Source of the DNA: JAJDXW01 sp965243335
Lineage (GTDB): Bacteria; Pseudomonadota; Gammaproteobacteria; HK1
Length of the DNA: 64,000 bases
Reading direction: 5' to 3'
Assembly: GCA_965243335.1 (NCBI GenBank)
Contig: OZ251545.1
Coordinates: 1,302,001 to 1,366,000 of the forward strand
How positions within the stretch are numbered: the first letter of the stretch is position 1; each line of letters opens with the position of its first letter. Both the position numbers and the translations under genes were made by a program. Under the pieces are notes generated by a model. It had not been told where the DNA came from. It made no database searches and saw only the letters and a program-made list of their open reading frames with translations. Positions 1 to 12,500 of this stretch are shown here, in pieces.

Positions 1-273
1 GTGGTCGCCTACGACATCGCTGACCGCAAACGGTGGCAGAAGGTGTTCAAGACGATGAAGGGTTATGGCCACTGGTTGCAGCTCTCCGTGTTCCAGTGCC
101 GGTTGACCGCGCGCCGGCGGTTCGAGATGACGGAGCGTCTGGAGGAGGCCATCAAGCCGTCGGAAGACCACGTGGTGATCCTCGATCTCGGGCCCGCGGA
201 CCGGGTAGAGCCGCGGGTGGAGAGCCTCGGGAAGGGCTATGAAGCGCCGGAGCGGACGGCTATCATCGTCTAG
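1..273 (+). CDS. cas2: Cas2, CRISPR adaptation endoribonuclease-like subunit (5' truncated by window edge)
   Basis: Cas2 forms the dimeric core of the Cas1-Cas2 integrase that inserts new spacers at the leader end of a CRISPR array. Visible are the first strand VAYDIAD, the motif GYGHWLQLSVFQCRL (strand 2 region) and a C-terminal strand, so about 90 of the usual 95-100 residues are present. The GTG at position 1 is not the true start, because family members have a few residues (MYYLV-like) before VAYDIA. The sequence style (GYG.xLQxSVF) recalls Cas2 proteins of type I-G (I-U) and type V-B loci, but the effector genes lie outside the window, so the subtype is not proven. It reads directly toward the array beginning about 220 bp downstream, the usual cas2-leader-array order. 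Confidence 0.93.
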   Translation: MVAYDIADRKRWQKVFKTMKGYGHWLQLSVFQCRLTARRRFEMTERLEEAIKPSEDHVVILDLGPADRVEPRVESLGKGYEAPERTAIIV

Positions 274-491
274 CAGGGCGTCTTCGCGCCTGCCGGTCGC
301 TGCGCGAGCGCTCCGGTGCGCGCCGATCACCGGGCAGCGCTCGAAGCGACGCAATGCGTTGAAAGACAAGTCGATCTTTGACAATTCGAGCCCTGAAGCT
401 GCTGCCGATGACCTGCGGCGGAGGTCAATCGGCGGCAGCCCTCGCAAACCCGTTCGTCCCATGTCACAATTCAATCGCTTGGGAAGATGGG
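274..491 (+). promoter_or_regulatory. CRISPR leader region
   Basis: This non-coding stretch lies between the cas2 stop codon and the first repeat-like sequence. It contains TTGACA at 378-383, a good -35 hexamer on the strand that would transcribe the array, but I see no convincing -10 box 16-18 bp downstream. It ends with a short motif, GGGAAGATGGG, that is duplicated together with most of a repeat (see the tandem duplication at 480-565). Leader identity is inferred from position and from the orientation of the repeats, whose 3' end is ATTGAAGC. Confidence 0.7.
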
Positions 492-565
492 CATTCCCCG
501 GCAGACACGCCGGGGCCTCATTTGGGAAGATGGGCATTCCCCGGCAGACACGCCGGGGCCTCATT
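480..565 (+). repeat. 43-bp tandem duplication at the leader/first-repeat junction
   Basis: Positions 480-522 and 523-565 are identical 43-bp units. Each contains 12 bp of leader end (TGGGAAGATGGG) followed by the first 31 bp of the CRISPR repeat. As a result the first repeat (492-522) lacks its last five bases GAAGC, and what separates it from the first complete repeat (535-570) is leader sequence, not a 36-38 bp spacer. Confidence 0.95.
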
Positions 566-3500
566 GAAGCTGGAATTAGCCGAGGCACGCCATTCTACAC
601 GTAGCGGCCATTCCCCGGCAGACACGCCGGGGCCTCATTGAAGCTAACCTACCAAAACGCCGCGAAGGGGCTGAATGACGCCCATTCCCCGGCAGACACG
701 CCGGGGCCTCATTGAAGCACGAGCTCGCGGTGGACCTCCGCGACCAGGCTCTCCTGCATTCCCCGGCAGACACGCCGGGGCCTCATTGAAGCCCCCACAC
801 GTCGTGCGTCTCGTCGTCCTCGTCGACCCCATTCCCCGGCAGACACGCCGGGGCCTCATTGAAGCCAGATCAGGGTCGATACGCGGGCAGCGCTGCGCCT
901 AGTGCATTCCCCGGCAGACACGCCGGGGCCTCATTGAAGCCGCCTCGAGGCCCCGAGCTCCGCGGCGTGCTGGCGCCGCATTCCCCGGCAGACACGCCGG
1001 GGCCTCATTGAAGCCACTTGACATTACCCCGTGTCAGTGGTAGATTTAAGCAGCATTCCCCGGCAGACACGCCGGGGCCTCATTGAAGCCGCCCGTCAGG
1101 GGGAGAGGTTGTTCTCTGCGTGGGCGCATTCCCCGGCAGACACGCCGGGGCCTCATTGAAGCTCGGGCACAAGCGGCAATTCGTGTGGCCGGCCCGGTCC
1201 ACCATTCCCCGGCAGACACGCCGGGGCCTCATTGAAGCGACGTGCTGGTCGACCTCCCGTCCGGCCGGCGGGGCCGGCCCCATTCCCCGGCAGACACGCC
1301 GGGGCCTCATTGAAGCAGACGATGCCGGGGGCGATCAGGGCCTCGCCCACGTCGCATTCCCCGGCAGACACGCCGGGGCCTCATTGAAGCGTGATCGTCC
1401 GCACGAATGGAGTGACGAAACGCAGCTCGCATTCCCCGGCAGACACGCCGGGGCCTCATTGAAGCGGCACACGCCCGCTGAATCCTTCCGGTAGCAGACC
1501 CACATTCCCCGGCAGACACGCCGGGGCCTCATTGAAGCGTGTAAAGTTCCCGCGAAACCCCTTGACACCTACCGACATTCCCCGGCAGACACGCCGGGGC
1601 CTCATTGAAGCACGAGCGCGAGGGAGCTGAGCCCGGTCACGATCTCACCCATTCCCCGGCAGACACGCCGGGGCCTCATTGAAGCCAGCTTCTTCAACCT
1701 CTTGTCTACCTGCGAGCTCATATTCCCCGGCAGACACGCCGGGGCCTCATTGAAGCCAGCTATCCAGCGGGGATTGAAACCACTGATTAGAACATTCCCC
1801 GGCAGACACGCCGGGGCCTCATTGAAGCGATGCTCACCGGGGGAGGTCCAAGGTTTGCAGGAGGACGTCATTCCCCGGCAGACACGCCGGGGCCTCATTG
1901 AAGCGTAGAATTCGGGCCGGCGAAGTAGTAGTGCCGCCCGCCATTCCCCGGCAGACACGCCGGGGCCTCATTGAAGCGGGACGGCGGAGACGGGCCGGGC
2001 GCGGTGGGTGTACCATTCCCCGGCAGACACGCCGGGGCCTCATTGAAGCATCTCCAAGGACCACCTCAAGCGCGAGCTGGTGGCGCATTCCCCGGCAGAC
2101 ACGCCGGGGCCTCATTGAAGCTCCAGGCCGAGCGTGCTCTTGATGAGGTCGAGCGCCGCCATTCCCCGGCAGACACGCCGGGGCCTCATTGAAGCAGCCG
2201 CCGCACCCGTCCTCCTCGCAGGCGCAGCAATCCATTCCCCGGCAGACACGCCGGGGCCTCATTGAAGCCGGCTCCCCGGCGCTTGCAGGTTCGCTTCGCG
2301 AGGCCATTCCCCGGCAGACACGCCGGGGCCTCATTGAAGCCCTTCCCCACCGGAGAAGCCAATGACAACCTCGCAGTCCATTCCCCGGCAGACACGCCGG
2401 GGCCTCATTGAAGCTCGCCCCCCCCCCCCCCCCGCCCGGCTTCTAGGCTCCCACATTCCCCGGCAGACACGCCGGGGCCTCATTGAAGCATCTCCAAGGA
2501 CCACCTCAAGCGCGAGCTGGTGGCGCATTCCCCGGCAGACACGCCGGGGCCTCATTGAAGCTCCAGGCCGAGCGTGCTCTTGATGAGGTCGAGCGCCGCC
2601 ATTCCCCGGCAGACACGCCGGGGCCTCATTGAAGCAGCCGCCGCACCCGTCCTCCTCGCAGGCGCAGCAATCCATTCCCCGGCAGACACGCCGGGGCCTC
2701 ATTGAAGCCGGCTCCCCGGCGCTTGCAGGTTCGCTTCGCGAGGCCATTCCCCGGCAGACACGCCGGGGCCTCATTGAAGCCCTTCCCCACCGGAGAAGCC
2801 AATGACAACCTCGCAGTCCATTCCCCGGCAGACACGCCGGGGCCTCATTGAAGCTCGCCCCCCCCCCCCCCCGCCCGGCTTCTAGGCTCCCACATTCCCC
2901 GGCAGACACGCCGGGGCCTCATTGAAGCGCGAGGCTCCCGGCTCCCCGGCATCGATGCCGCCGCGCATTCCCCGGCAGACACGCCGGGGCCTCATTGAAG
3001 CACGTTCCACTCGGGGCGAACCTCCCTTCGTCGGGATCCATTCCCCGGCAGACACGCCGGGGCCTCATTGAAGCCATGTCGTCGGCCGTCACCAGGGTGT
3101 TCTGGGCGCCATTCCCCGGCAGACACGCCGGGGCCTCATTGAAGCGGCGACTTCTCCCCCGGCTGCTACGCCTGGCTCCTCGGCATTCCCCGGCAGACAC
3201 GCCGGGGCCTCATTGAAGCAAGCAGACTTCGCATTTGCCGCAAGCGACAAACCCCGCATTCCCCGGCAGACACGCCGGGGCCTCATTGAAGCTGCTTCGT
3301 CCAGGAGATGTTCCACACCGTCGGACCTCGCATTCCCCGGCAGACACGCCGGGGCCTCATTGAAGCGACCGCCTGATCAACTGCGTCGAGGCAGGGAGGA
3401 TCAGCATTCCCCGGCAGACACGCCGGGGCCTCATTGAAGCGGCTACACCTACCGCCTCGAGGGCTATCCGCTCGCGAGCCATTCCCCGGCAGACACGCCG

Positions 3501-6500
3501 GGGCCTCATTGAAGCTTGCGTCCGATGCTGAAGTCCTCGACCACCTGGAAGCCATTCCCCGGCAGACACGCCGGGGCCTCATTGAAGCCCGACCAGCGCG
3601 AGGCCGCACGCCGCCCGGTCGTGCACATTCCCCGGCAGACACGCCGGGGCCTCATTGAAGCATCCCCCCGCAGAACATCACAGCTGGGGCGCTCACGTCA
3701 TTCCCCGGCAGACACGCCGGGGCCTCATTGAAGCGTATCCGAGATGCTGCGCCACGGCGACCATCGTCTCGGGCATTCCCCGGCAGACACGCCGGGGCCT
3801 CATTGAAGCTGCCTCGCGATCTCGCCCGCCCGCCCGGCGTCGCCGTCATTCCCCGGCAGACACGCCGGGGCCTCATTGAAGCGAGCGCGGCATGGGGCGG
3901 ATCGAGCGGCGCCTCGCGGAGGCATTCCCCGGCAGACACGCCGGGGCCTCATTGAAGCCGCGACAGCCGGAATCCGAAATCGAGTGTCGCGCTACCATTC
4001 CCCGGCAGACACGCCGGGGCCTCATTGAAGCCGCGAGACGATCCAGATCGGCGCGGGCGGCGGGGCCGCATTCCCCGGCAGACACGCCGGGGCCTCATTG
4101 AAGCCCCGCGGACGAAGACCTGCTCGCGGGCCTGCTCGGACCATTCCCCGGCAGACACGCCGGGGCCTCATTGAAGCGGGAGGAGGTTCAACGAGCCGAT
4201 CATGGCGCTCGCGGCATTCCCCGGCAGACACGCCGGGGCCTCATTGAAGCCTCGTAGTCCTCCCACCGCAGGGAGGTGAGCTCGGAGCATTCCCCGGCAG
4301 ACACGCCGGGGCCTCATTGAAGCTAGTAGTCGTTCGGCATCAGACTAGACTCCTCTAACGTCATTCCCCGGCAGACACGCCGGGGCCTCATTGAAGCCGG
4401 AGCGTCCACCCCCATTCCTTCGTCACCAGGTTCCCCCATTCCCCGGCAGACACGCCGGGGCCTCATTGAAGCAGGGCGACGATCGGGATGGCGAGATCGC
4501 GCCGCAGGGTCATTCCCCGGCAGACACGCCGGGGCCTCATTGAAGCGGCGATCGCCGAAAGCGCCCGCATCGCGTCGTGCCAGGCCCATTCCCCGGCAGA
4601 CACGCCGGGGCCTCATTGAAGCTAGCTCTAGATTCGGGCGCCGGACGGGTATCGTCGCCCGCATTCCCCGGCAGACACGCCGGGGCCTCATTGAAGCGGT
4701 CAAAGAATTCAATGACTTGAAGCCCTCCTCCACAGCATTCCCCGGCAGACACGCCGGGGCCTCATTGAAGCTTTTGTCCGCCTACAACCGGGGCCTGCTC
4801 GGGCCGGCTCCATTCCCCGGCAGACACGCCGGGGCCTCATTGAAGCGCGTCGCGGAGGTAGTCCGTGCGCCAGAGCTCCCACCATTCCCCGGCAGACACG
4901 CCGGGGCCTCATTGAAGCAGTATCGAGCATGAAGCGCATCGTCCCCCCGCGCGAGCATTCCCCGGCAGACACGCCGGGGCCTCATTGAAGCCGGCGCCTC
5001 GACGGCGCCCAGTTCGGCCGCATCACCGACATTCCCCGGCAGACACGCCGGGGCCTCATTGAAGCCTTGGGGGTCGCGAACAGTCCGGACTTGAACCTCT
5101 ACCATTCCCCGGCAGACACGCCGGGGCCTCATTGAAGCGAGATCTGCTCGTCGCACCACCTCGCCGCGCGCTCGCATTCCCCGGCAGACACGCCGGGGCC
5201 TCATTGAAGCTTCAGCAAAAAACAAAAAAAATCCCCCATGCCCGCTTCATTCCCCGGCAGACACGCCGGGGCCTCATTGAAGCGGAACGTCGTCGACGAA
5301 GCGGACGCCATGACCACCGCGACATTCCCCGGCAGACACGCCGGGGCCTCATTGAAGCTCACTGCCCGTCCCCCGCGACGTCCGTGTGGCGGGGCATTCC
5401 CCGGCAGACACGCCGGGGCCTCATTGAAGCCGACCTGGACGCGACGAGGCGGCTCATCGTCGGCAAGCATTCCCCGGCAGACACGCCGGGGCCTCATTGA
5501 AGCCTGGGCGACCTCGAACGGACCAACCCCCTGTGGTGGTCCATTCCCCGGCAGACACGCCGGGGCCTCATTGAAGCAGCTGATCCTGCTGGCGGGTGAA
5601 CGCCCGCTCGGCACGCATTCCCCGGCAGACACGCCGGGGCCTCATTGAAGCGGGTTGCTTGGCCATTGCGAAACCCTAAACGTTCGAGCATTCCCCGGCA
5701 GACACGCCGGGGCCTCATTGAAGCCCGGCCCGGGTCGTCGGCTCCCCGGCCCCCGATGGCATTCCCCGGCAGACACGCCGGGGCCTCATTGAAGCAACGT
5801 GGGCGCGGCGGGCGCGGCAACGTGTTGCCGATCATTCCCCGGCAGACACGCCGGGGCCTCATTGAAGCTCCGCGAGGGAAGCGGATTCGCGCATGTGCTC
5901 CGTGATCATTCCCCGGCAGACACGCCGGGGCCTCATTGAAGCTTGGGAGCGCTTGGCGGGCCGGAGGGTTGGCCCGCGTCATTCCCCGGCAGACACGCCG
6001 GGGCCTCATTGAAGCCGTGATCGTCCAATTCGCGAACACGGCCGCATCCCGCCATTCCCCGGCAGACACGCCGGGGCCTCATTGAAGCAACCCTCGCTGC
6101 GGGTAACGAGTTGGACGACAGCTACTCATTCCCCGGCAGACACGCCGGGGCCTCATTGAAGCGAGGCCGAGGAGGACGCGGGGGGCGCCGCCGTCTATCC
6201 ATTCCCCGGCAGACACGCCGGGGCCTCATTGAAGCGCGCGCCTCGCGAACCCGGTCTTCACCGGGAATCCCCCATTCCCCGGCAGACACGCCGGGGCCTC
6301 ATTGAAGCTCGATTACGGTCACGGGATGGTCGGCCAGGAGGTCCCATTCCCCGGCAGACACGCCGGGGCCTCATTGAAGCTCAGAAAAATTAGATGCAGG
6401 ATTTAGAAAATTAGAGACATTCCCCGGCAGACACGCCGGGGCCTCATTGAAGCTGCGTCCCACCATACCCACAGACCGACTCGATTGCTGCATTCCCCGG

Positions 6501-9500
6501 CAGACACGCCGGGGCCTCATTGAAGCCGCGCCATCGCGGCCGATGAGGGTATCTCGCATTCGGCATTCCCCGGCAGACACGCCGGGGCCTCATTGAAGCC
6601 GGCTCGCATGGATCTGTAGCGGGCCGACGTGGCCGGTCATTCCCCGGCAGACACGCCGGGGCCTCATTGAAGCTGAACTTTATCGCCCGGGAAATCATGC
6701 CTACCGAGCCATTCCCCGGCAGACACGCCGGGGCCTCATTGAAGCGCCGGCGACGCGCGCGTTGCGAAAGGTGCGCCGCGCCATTCCCCGGCAGACACGC
6801 CGGGGCCTCATTGAAGCTTCGCCGAGTGGAAGGCGGACATGGAAGCGCTCGGCATCATTCCCCGGCAGACACGCCGGGGCCTCATTGAAGCCTCGAGACC
6901 ACGCGCCAGCTCGCGGCCGGACAGGTCTCCATTCCCCGGCAGACACGCCGGGGCCTCATTGAAGCGACCTCATGCGCCTCGGACCTCGGCGAGCGCGCGG
7001 CGATTCCCCGGCAGACACGCCGGGGCCTCATTGAAGCTCCGCGGGGAACCCGAGTCGTTCGACGAGAAACCAGTGCATTCCCCGGCAGACACGCCGGGGC
7101 CTCATTGAAGCATTTCCTGCGGCGTCCTCGGGATCGGGACCGACGCCGGCATTCCCCGGCAGACACGCCGGGGCCTCATTGAAGCCTCGCGCCGGGCGGC
7201 CCTGTGGGCCTGCTCGGCCTCATTCCCCGGCAGACACGCCGGGGCCTCATTGAAGCCTTATTGGGGCTCAGAGGCGCGCCTAGAGGGCTACGCGCCATTC
7301 CCCGGCAGACACGCCGGGGCCTCATTGAAGCTCGTCGTCGAGCGGCTGCGGGCGGTCGTACCACGGGCCATTCCCCGGCAGACACGCCGGGGCCTCATTG
7401 AAGCGGGGGTTCCGGTGACCTGCGCGCCGCACGTGGACCGCCATTCCCCGGCAGACACGCCGGGGCCTCATTGAAGCTCGATGGCGCGCTACGCCCGGTT
7501 CGTCGAGGGGGTGCATTCCCCGGCAGACACGCCGGGGCCTCATTGAAGCCCGAACTCCTCGTCGAGCTTCCCCATCTGGCTGAGCAGCATTCCCCGGCAG
7601 ACACGCCGGGGCCTCATTGAAGCGCAGTAGGAAACTGAAATGGCAAAAAGACGAACATGGCATTCCCCGGCAGACACGCCGGGGCCTCATTGAAGCCTTC
7701 GGGCCGGGGTTCCCGGCCCCGCCTATTGCCCGCCATTCCCCGGCAGACACGCCGGGGCCTCATTGAAGCACGGTGTCGGGTGTGGTGTCGTTCGGCGACA
7801 GCGTGGCATTCCCCGGCAGACACGCCGGGGCCTCATTGAAGCCGGGCGACGAGATCGAACGGCGGGTCGTCGCGGTAGGTGCATTCCCCGGCAGACACGC
7901 CGGGGCCTCATTGAAGCGGCCCCGCGACGTGGCAGGAATGCTGCAAGTTCAAGCATTCCCCGGCAGACACGCCGGGGCCTCATTGAAGCGAGAACAGGAA
8001 GGCTGCTGAAACGCAGGAGGAAGGCATTCCCCGGCAGACACGCCGGGGCCTCATTGAAGCACCCTCGTCGGGTTCCAGCGACGCGGCCTCCCCGACCCAT
8101 TCCCCGGCAGACACGCCGGGGCCTCATTGAAGCGCGCGGTCCTCGCGCCGATTGTGACTTTCCCCTAGCGCCATTCCCCGGCAGACACGCCGGGGCCTCA
8201 TTGAAGCATCGGTCCGTTCATGTCGGATGACTGGTTCATCAGCTTCATTCCCCGGCAGACACGCCGGGGCCTCATTGAAGCGCGAGGGCCTCGCGGAGTT
8301 GGTCGAGGAACAAGCTGACCATTCCCCGGCAGACACGCCGGGGCCTCATTGAAGCCAATGTCGGAGTGGCGTTTCGCCACGTTGAAGGAGCGGCATTCCC
8401 CGGCAGACACGCCGGGGCCTCATTGAAGCGGGCTGACCCCGGCGGACGTGCAACGCCTCGGCGAGCCATTCCCCGGCAGACACGCCGGGGCCTCATTGAA
8501 GCGTGACCGCAACGGCATCGCTCGCGTACCCCTTGGGGACCATTCCCCGGCAGACACGCCGGGGCCTCATTGAAGCAAATACTCGCGGAGCTCCTCGCGC
8601 ATCTTCGGCGGGCATTCCCCGGCAGACACGCCGGGGCCTCATTGAAGCTGCGTAGGGTGCCGGCGTGTAGCGCCCCCCCTCGCCGGCCATTCCCCGGCAG
8701 ACACGCCGGGGCCTCATTGAAGCGTCTGGGTGTGCGGCAGCCCTCGAAAGGCCGTCGTGCCCATTCCCCGGCAGACACGCCGGGGCCTCATTGAAGCATC
8801 ATCATCGCTATGATGGCGGCCTCTATGGGGCCGACATTCCCCGGCAGACACGCCGGGGCCTCATTGAAGCCAGTTCACCGGTCTCGTGAACGTGGAGGTT
8901 CGGACCCATTCCCCGGCAGACACGCCGGGGCCTCATTGAAGCCTCGAGATGCTGAAGTCCTCGACGACTTGAAAGCGCGCCATTCCCCGGCAGACACGCC
9001 GGGGCCTCATTGAAGCACTCCGGCCGGGGAACGGGCGGCGGCGGCGGTGGCGCATTCCCCGGCAGACACGCCGGGGCCTCATTGAAGCCACGCCCCGCAG
9101 CCTCTCGGCCGCGACTCGCTTGCTCCATTCCCCGGCAGACACGCCGGGGCCTCATTGAAGCAGCCGCGCCAACGCCGCCGAGCACGCCGGCGAGCACGCA
9201 TTCCCCGGCAGACACGCCGGGGCCTCATTGAAGCGTCGAGGAGTACCTCGTCGACTACAACGCGACGCAGGCATTCCCCGGCAGACACGCCGGGGCCTCA
9301 TTGAAGCCACGGTGTCGGCATGGAAGGGATATATGCTGAAGGCATTCCCCGGCAGACACGCCGGGGCCTCATTGAAGCGTCATCAGCACGCGGCCGGCCT
9401 CAACGGCCTTCCGCGCATTCCCCGGCAGACACGCCGGGGCCTCATTGAAGCGCGAGCATCGCCGCGTTCGCGGCCCACATCACCCCGGCATTCCCCGGCA

Positions 9501-12500
9501 GACACGCCGGGGCCTCATTGAAGCTGATCTCCGGCGCCCGTGGATCGAGATCGGGGCGGACATTCCCCGGCAGACACGCCGGGGCCTCATTGAAGCCGCA
9601 TATAAGCCCCCGTTCGTCCTGTGGCTGGTGCTGCATTCCCCGGCAGACACGCCGGGGCCTCATTGAAGCCGGCGAGGTCGGCTTCCTCTTCGGGGGTGAG
9701 CCGGTACATTCCCCGGCAGACACGCCGGGGCCTCATTGAAGCGGGGGTGAGCCGGTACTCGAGTTCGCGCGGCATGTCCATTCCCCGGCAGACACGCCGG
9801 GGCCTCATTGAAGCAGGAGTTGCACGTGGTCAAGGTCACCGGGGATGATCTCCATTCCCCGGCAGACACGCCGGGGCCTCATTGAAGCGTGGCGGTCGGG
9901 CGCGGGGTCGTCAGGGACGAGGAGCCATTCCCCGGCAGACACGCCGGGGCCTCATTGAAGCCGCTACGGGATCGTCTGGCCGGACGGGTCCCTCACGCAT
10001 TCCCCGGCAGACACGCCGGGGCCTCATTGAAGCAGTCGGTTGCCGTCCGCGAAAACCACCATCATGCCGTCATTCCCCGGCAGACACGCCGGGGCCTCAT
10101 TGAAGCCCGCACCCCCGGGCCGCTTATGGCGGCGGACAAGGACCATTCCCCGGCAGACACGCCGGGGCCTCATTGAAGCTAGGGATCTCCGGCCTTGTAC
10201 GGCATCAACGTCACCGTCCATTCCCCGGCAGACACGCCGGGGCCTCATTGAAGCAAATCAGGTATGCCCCCAGCGTACCATATCCCCAACTCATTCCCCG
10301 GCAGACACGCCGGGGCCTCATTGAAGCTCCGCGACGCGCTACCACTCCGGCCCGGTCACCATCCATTCCCCGGCAGACACGCCGGGGCCTCATTGAAGCG
10401 CCTTCTTCACCTTCATCGCTTCCTGGATCGCCGGGTCGCATTCCCCGGCAGACACGCCGGGGCCTCATTGAAGCGCGATGGCGGGATCGCTGGTCGAGAT
10501 AGACGGACGGCATTCCCCGGCAGACACGCCGGGGCCTCATTGAAGCGAGGGGCATACCTGGCTCGGGGCGAAGATCAGTCCCGCATTCCCCGGCAGACAC
10601 GCCGGGGCCTCATTGAAGCCTCGAGTCTGACGATCTGCTTTGCCTCCTCGGCGCCATTCCCCGGCAGACACGCCGGGGCCTCATTGAAGCGGCCTGCACG
10701 TGCTGACCGAGGTGGAGGACACCCGGACCATTCCCCGGCAGACACGCCGGGGCCTCATTGAAGCGTCGGGAAGTTGGCGAGGATGCGCCGGCCCCGGCCC
10801 GCATTCCCCGGCAGACACGCCGGGGCCTCATTGAAGCCGACATCGCTGACGGCTTCTCCGCGAACTTCGCCCACCATTCCCCGGCAGACATGCCGGGGCC
10901 TCATTGAAGCGGGCCGCCCACCGCCCGCGCCCTGTACCACCTGGCGCGCATTCCCCGGCAGACACGCCGGGGCCTCATTGAAGCCGCCACGACGTAGAAC
11001 TGGTCTTCCGGGGAGAGGTCCATTCCCCGGCAGACACGCCGGGGCCTCATTGAAGCGTGCGCTTTGGTGCCCTTCGCGAGCAGTTGACCCTGCATTCCCC
11101 GGCAGACACGCCGGGGCCTCATTGAAGCAACATGTTGTAGAGGGCGGACGCGCGGATGTTCTCCGGCATTCCCCGGCAGACACGCCGGGGCCTCATTGAA
11201 GCGGGACCTCGTTCAAGTTCGGGCAGGCGGACGGGGTGATCATTCCCCGGCAGACACGCCGGGGCCTCATTGAAGCCCGGGCGGCGGACCGTGCTGCCTC
11301 TTGCTGCGGACCATTCCCCGGCAGACACGCCGGGGCCTCATTGAAGCCTTTCGGATCGCGTGGCGAATGACCGTCCGCACCCACCATTCCCCGGCAGACA
11401 CGCCGGGGCCTCATTGAAGCGGGAGATACCGGCCGTCCCGGGCAACTCCGCCATCGACCATTCCCCGGCAGACACGCCGGGGCCTCATTGAAGCGAGTCC
11501 GTGTGCCGCTGCATGAATGCGCGAGTGGCCTCATTCCCCGGCAGACACGCCGGGGCCTCATTGAAGCCAATCGATTCGATCGGAGTAGATCGAGTCCTTC
11601 AGCCGCATTCCCCGGCAGACACGCCGGGGCCTCATTGAAGCGGGCGGTAGGGCGGCGACGGTCCACGTCCCGCCTGCTGCATTCCCCGGCAGACACGCCG
11701 GGGCCTCATTGAAGCCGGTCACGGGATGCGCGCCGAGGAGGTCCCGAACCAGCATTCCCCGGCAGACACGCCGGGGCCTCATTGAAGCGTCAACATGGTC
11801 AAGGAAGGCCCCGACACCGTTCGCACCATTCCCCGGCAGACACGCCGGGGCCTCATTGAAGCGCGGGCCTTCAATGAGGCCGGAGCGCGCGCGCCCCGCC
11901 ATTCCCCGGCAGACACGCCGGGGCCTCATTGAAGCCACGAGCCGTGGGGGCGTTCGTGAGCTTCGATGCCGGGCATTCCCCGGCAGACACGCCGGGGCCT
12001 CATTGAAGCAACATCCAGTCGTCGGACGGCCCCGGTGTGCGGGCCGCATTCCCCGGCAGACACGCCGGGGCCTCATTGAAGCGTGCGCACCACCGCACGG
12101 GCGACCTCGCGGGCCGTCCATTCCCCGGCAGACACGCCGGGGCCTCATTGAAGCGAGTCGCAGCCGGCAGCGCTGCAGGCGCGGATCAACGCAGCATTCC
12201 CCGGCAGACACGCCGGGGCCTCATTGAAGCGACCGCAACGCCCGGCGCAGCGGGGGCGACATGACCCCATTCCCCGGCAGACACGCCGGGGCCTCATTGA
12301 AGCGACGATCTCCCGCACTTCGAGATCCGGGTCTGACCCCATTCCCCGGCAGACACGCCGGGGCCTCATTGAAGCTTGTCCATCCACCGCCCGAACACGC
12401 GGTACTCGCCACATTCCCCGGCAGACACGCCGGGGCCTCATTGAAGCGAGGGTGCGGACGCGCGGAGGCTCGCGGCGCGGGCGCACATTCCCCGGCAGAC

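Noticed and set aside
1757..1792. Spacer containing GGGGATTGAAAC, resembling the 3' end of type I-C/I-B repeats
   Set aside because: The resemblance is limited to about 12 bases without the rest of such a repeat, so it is not evidence of a second array or of a spacer from another CRISPR.
7697..7733. Terminator-like hairpin GGGCCGGGGTTCCCGGCCCC within the array
   Set aside because: It lies entirely inside one spacer and lacks a T-run; probably part of the captured target, not an array terminator.
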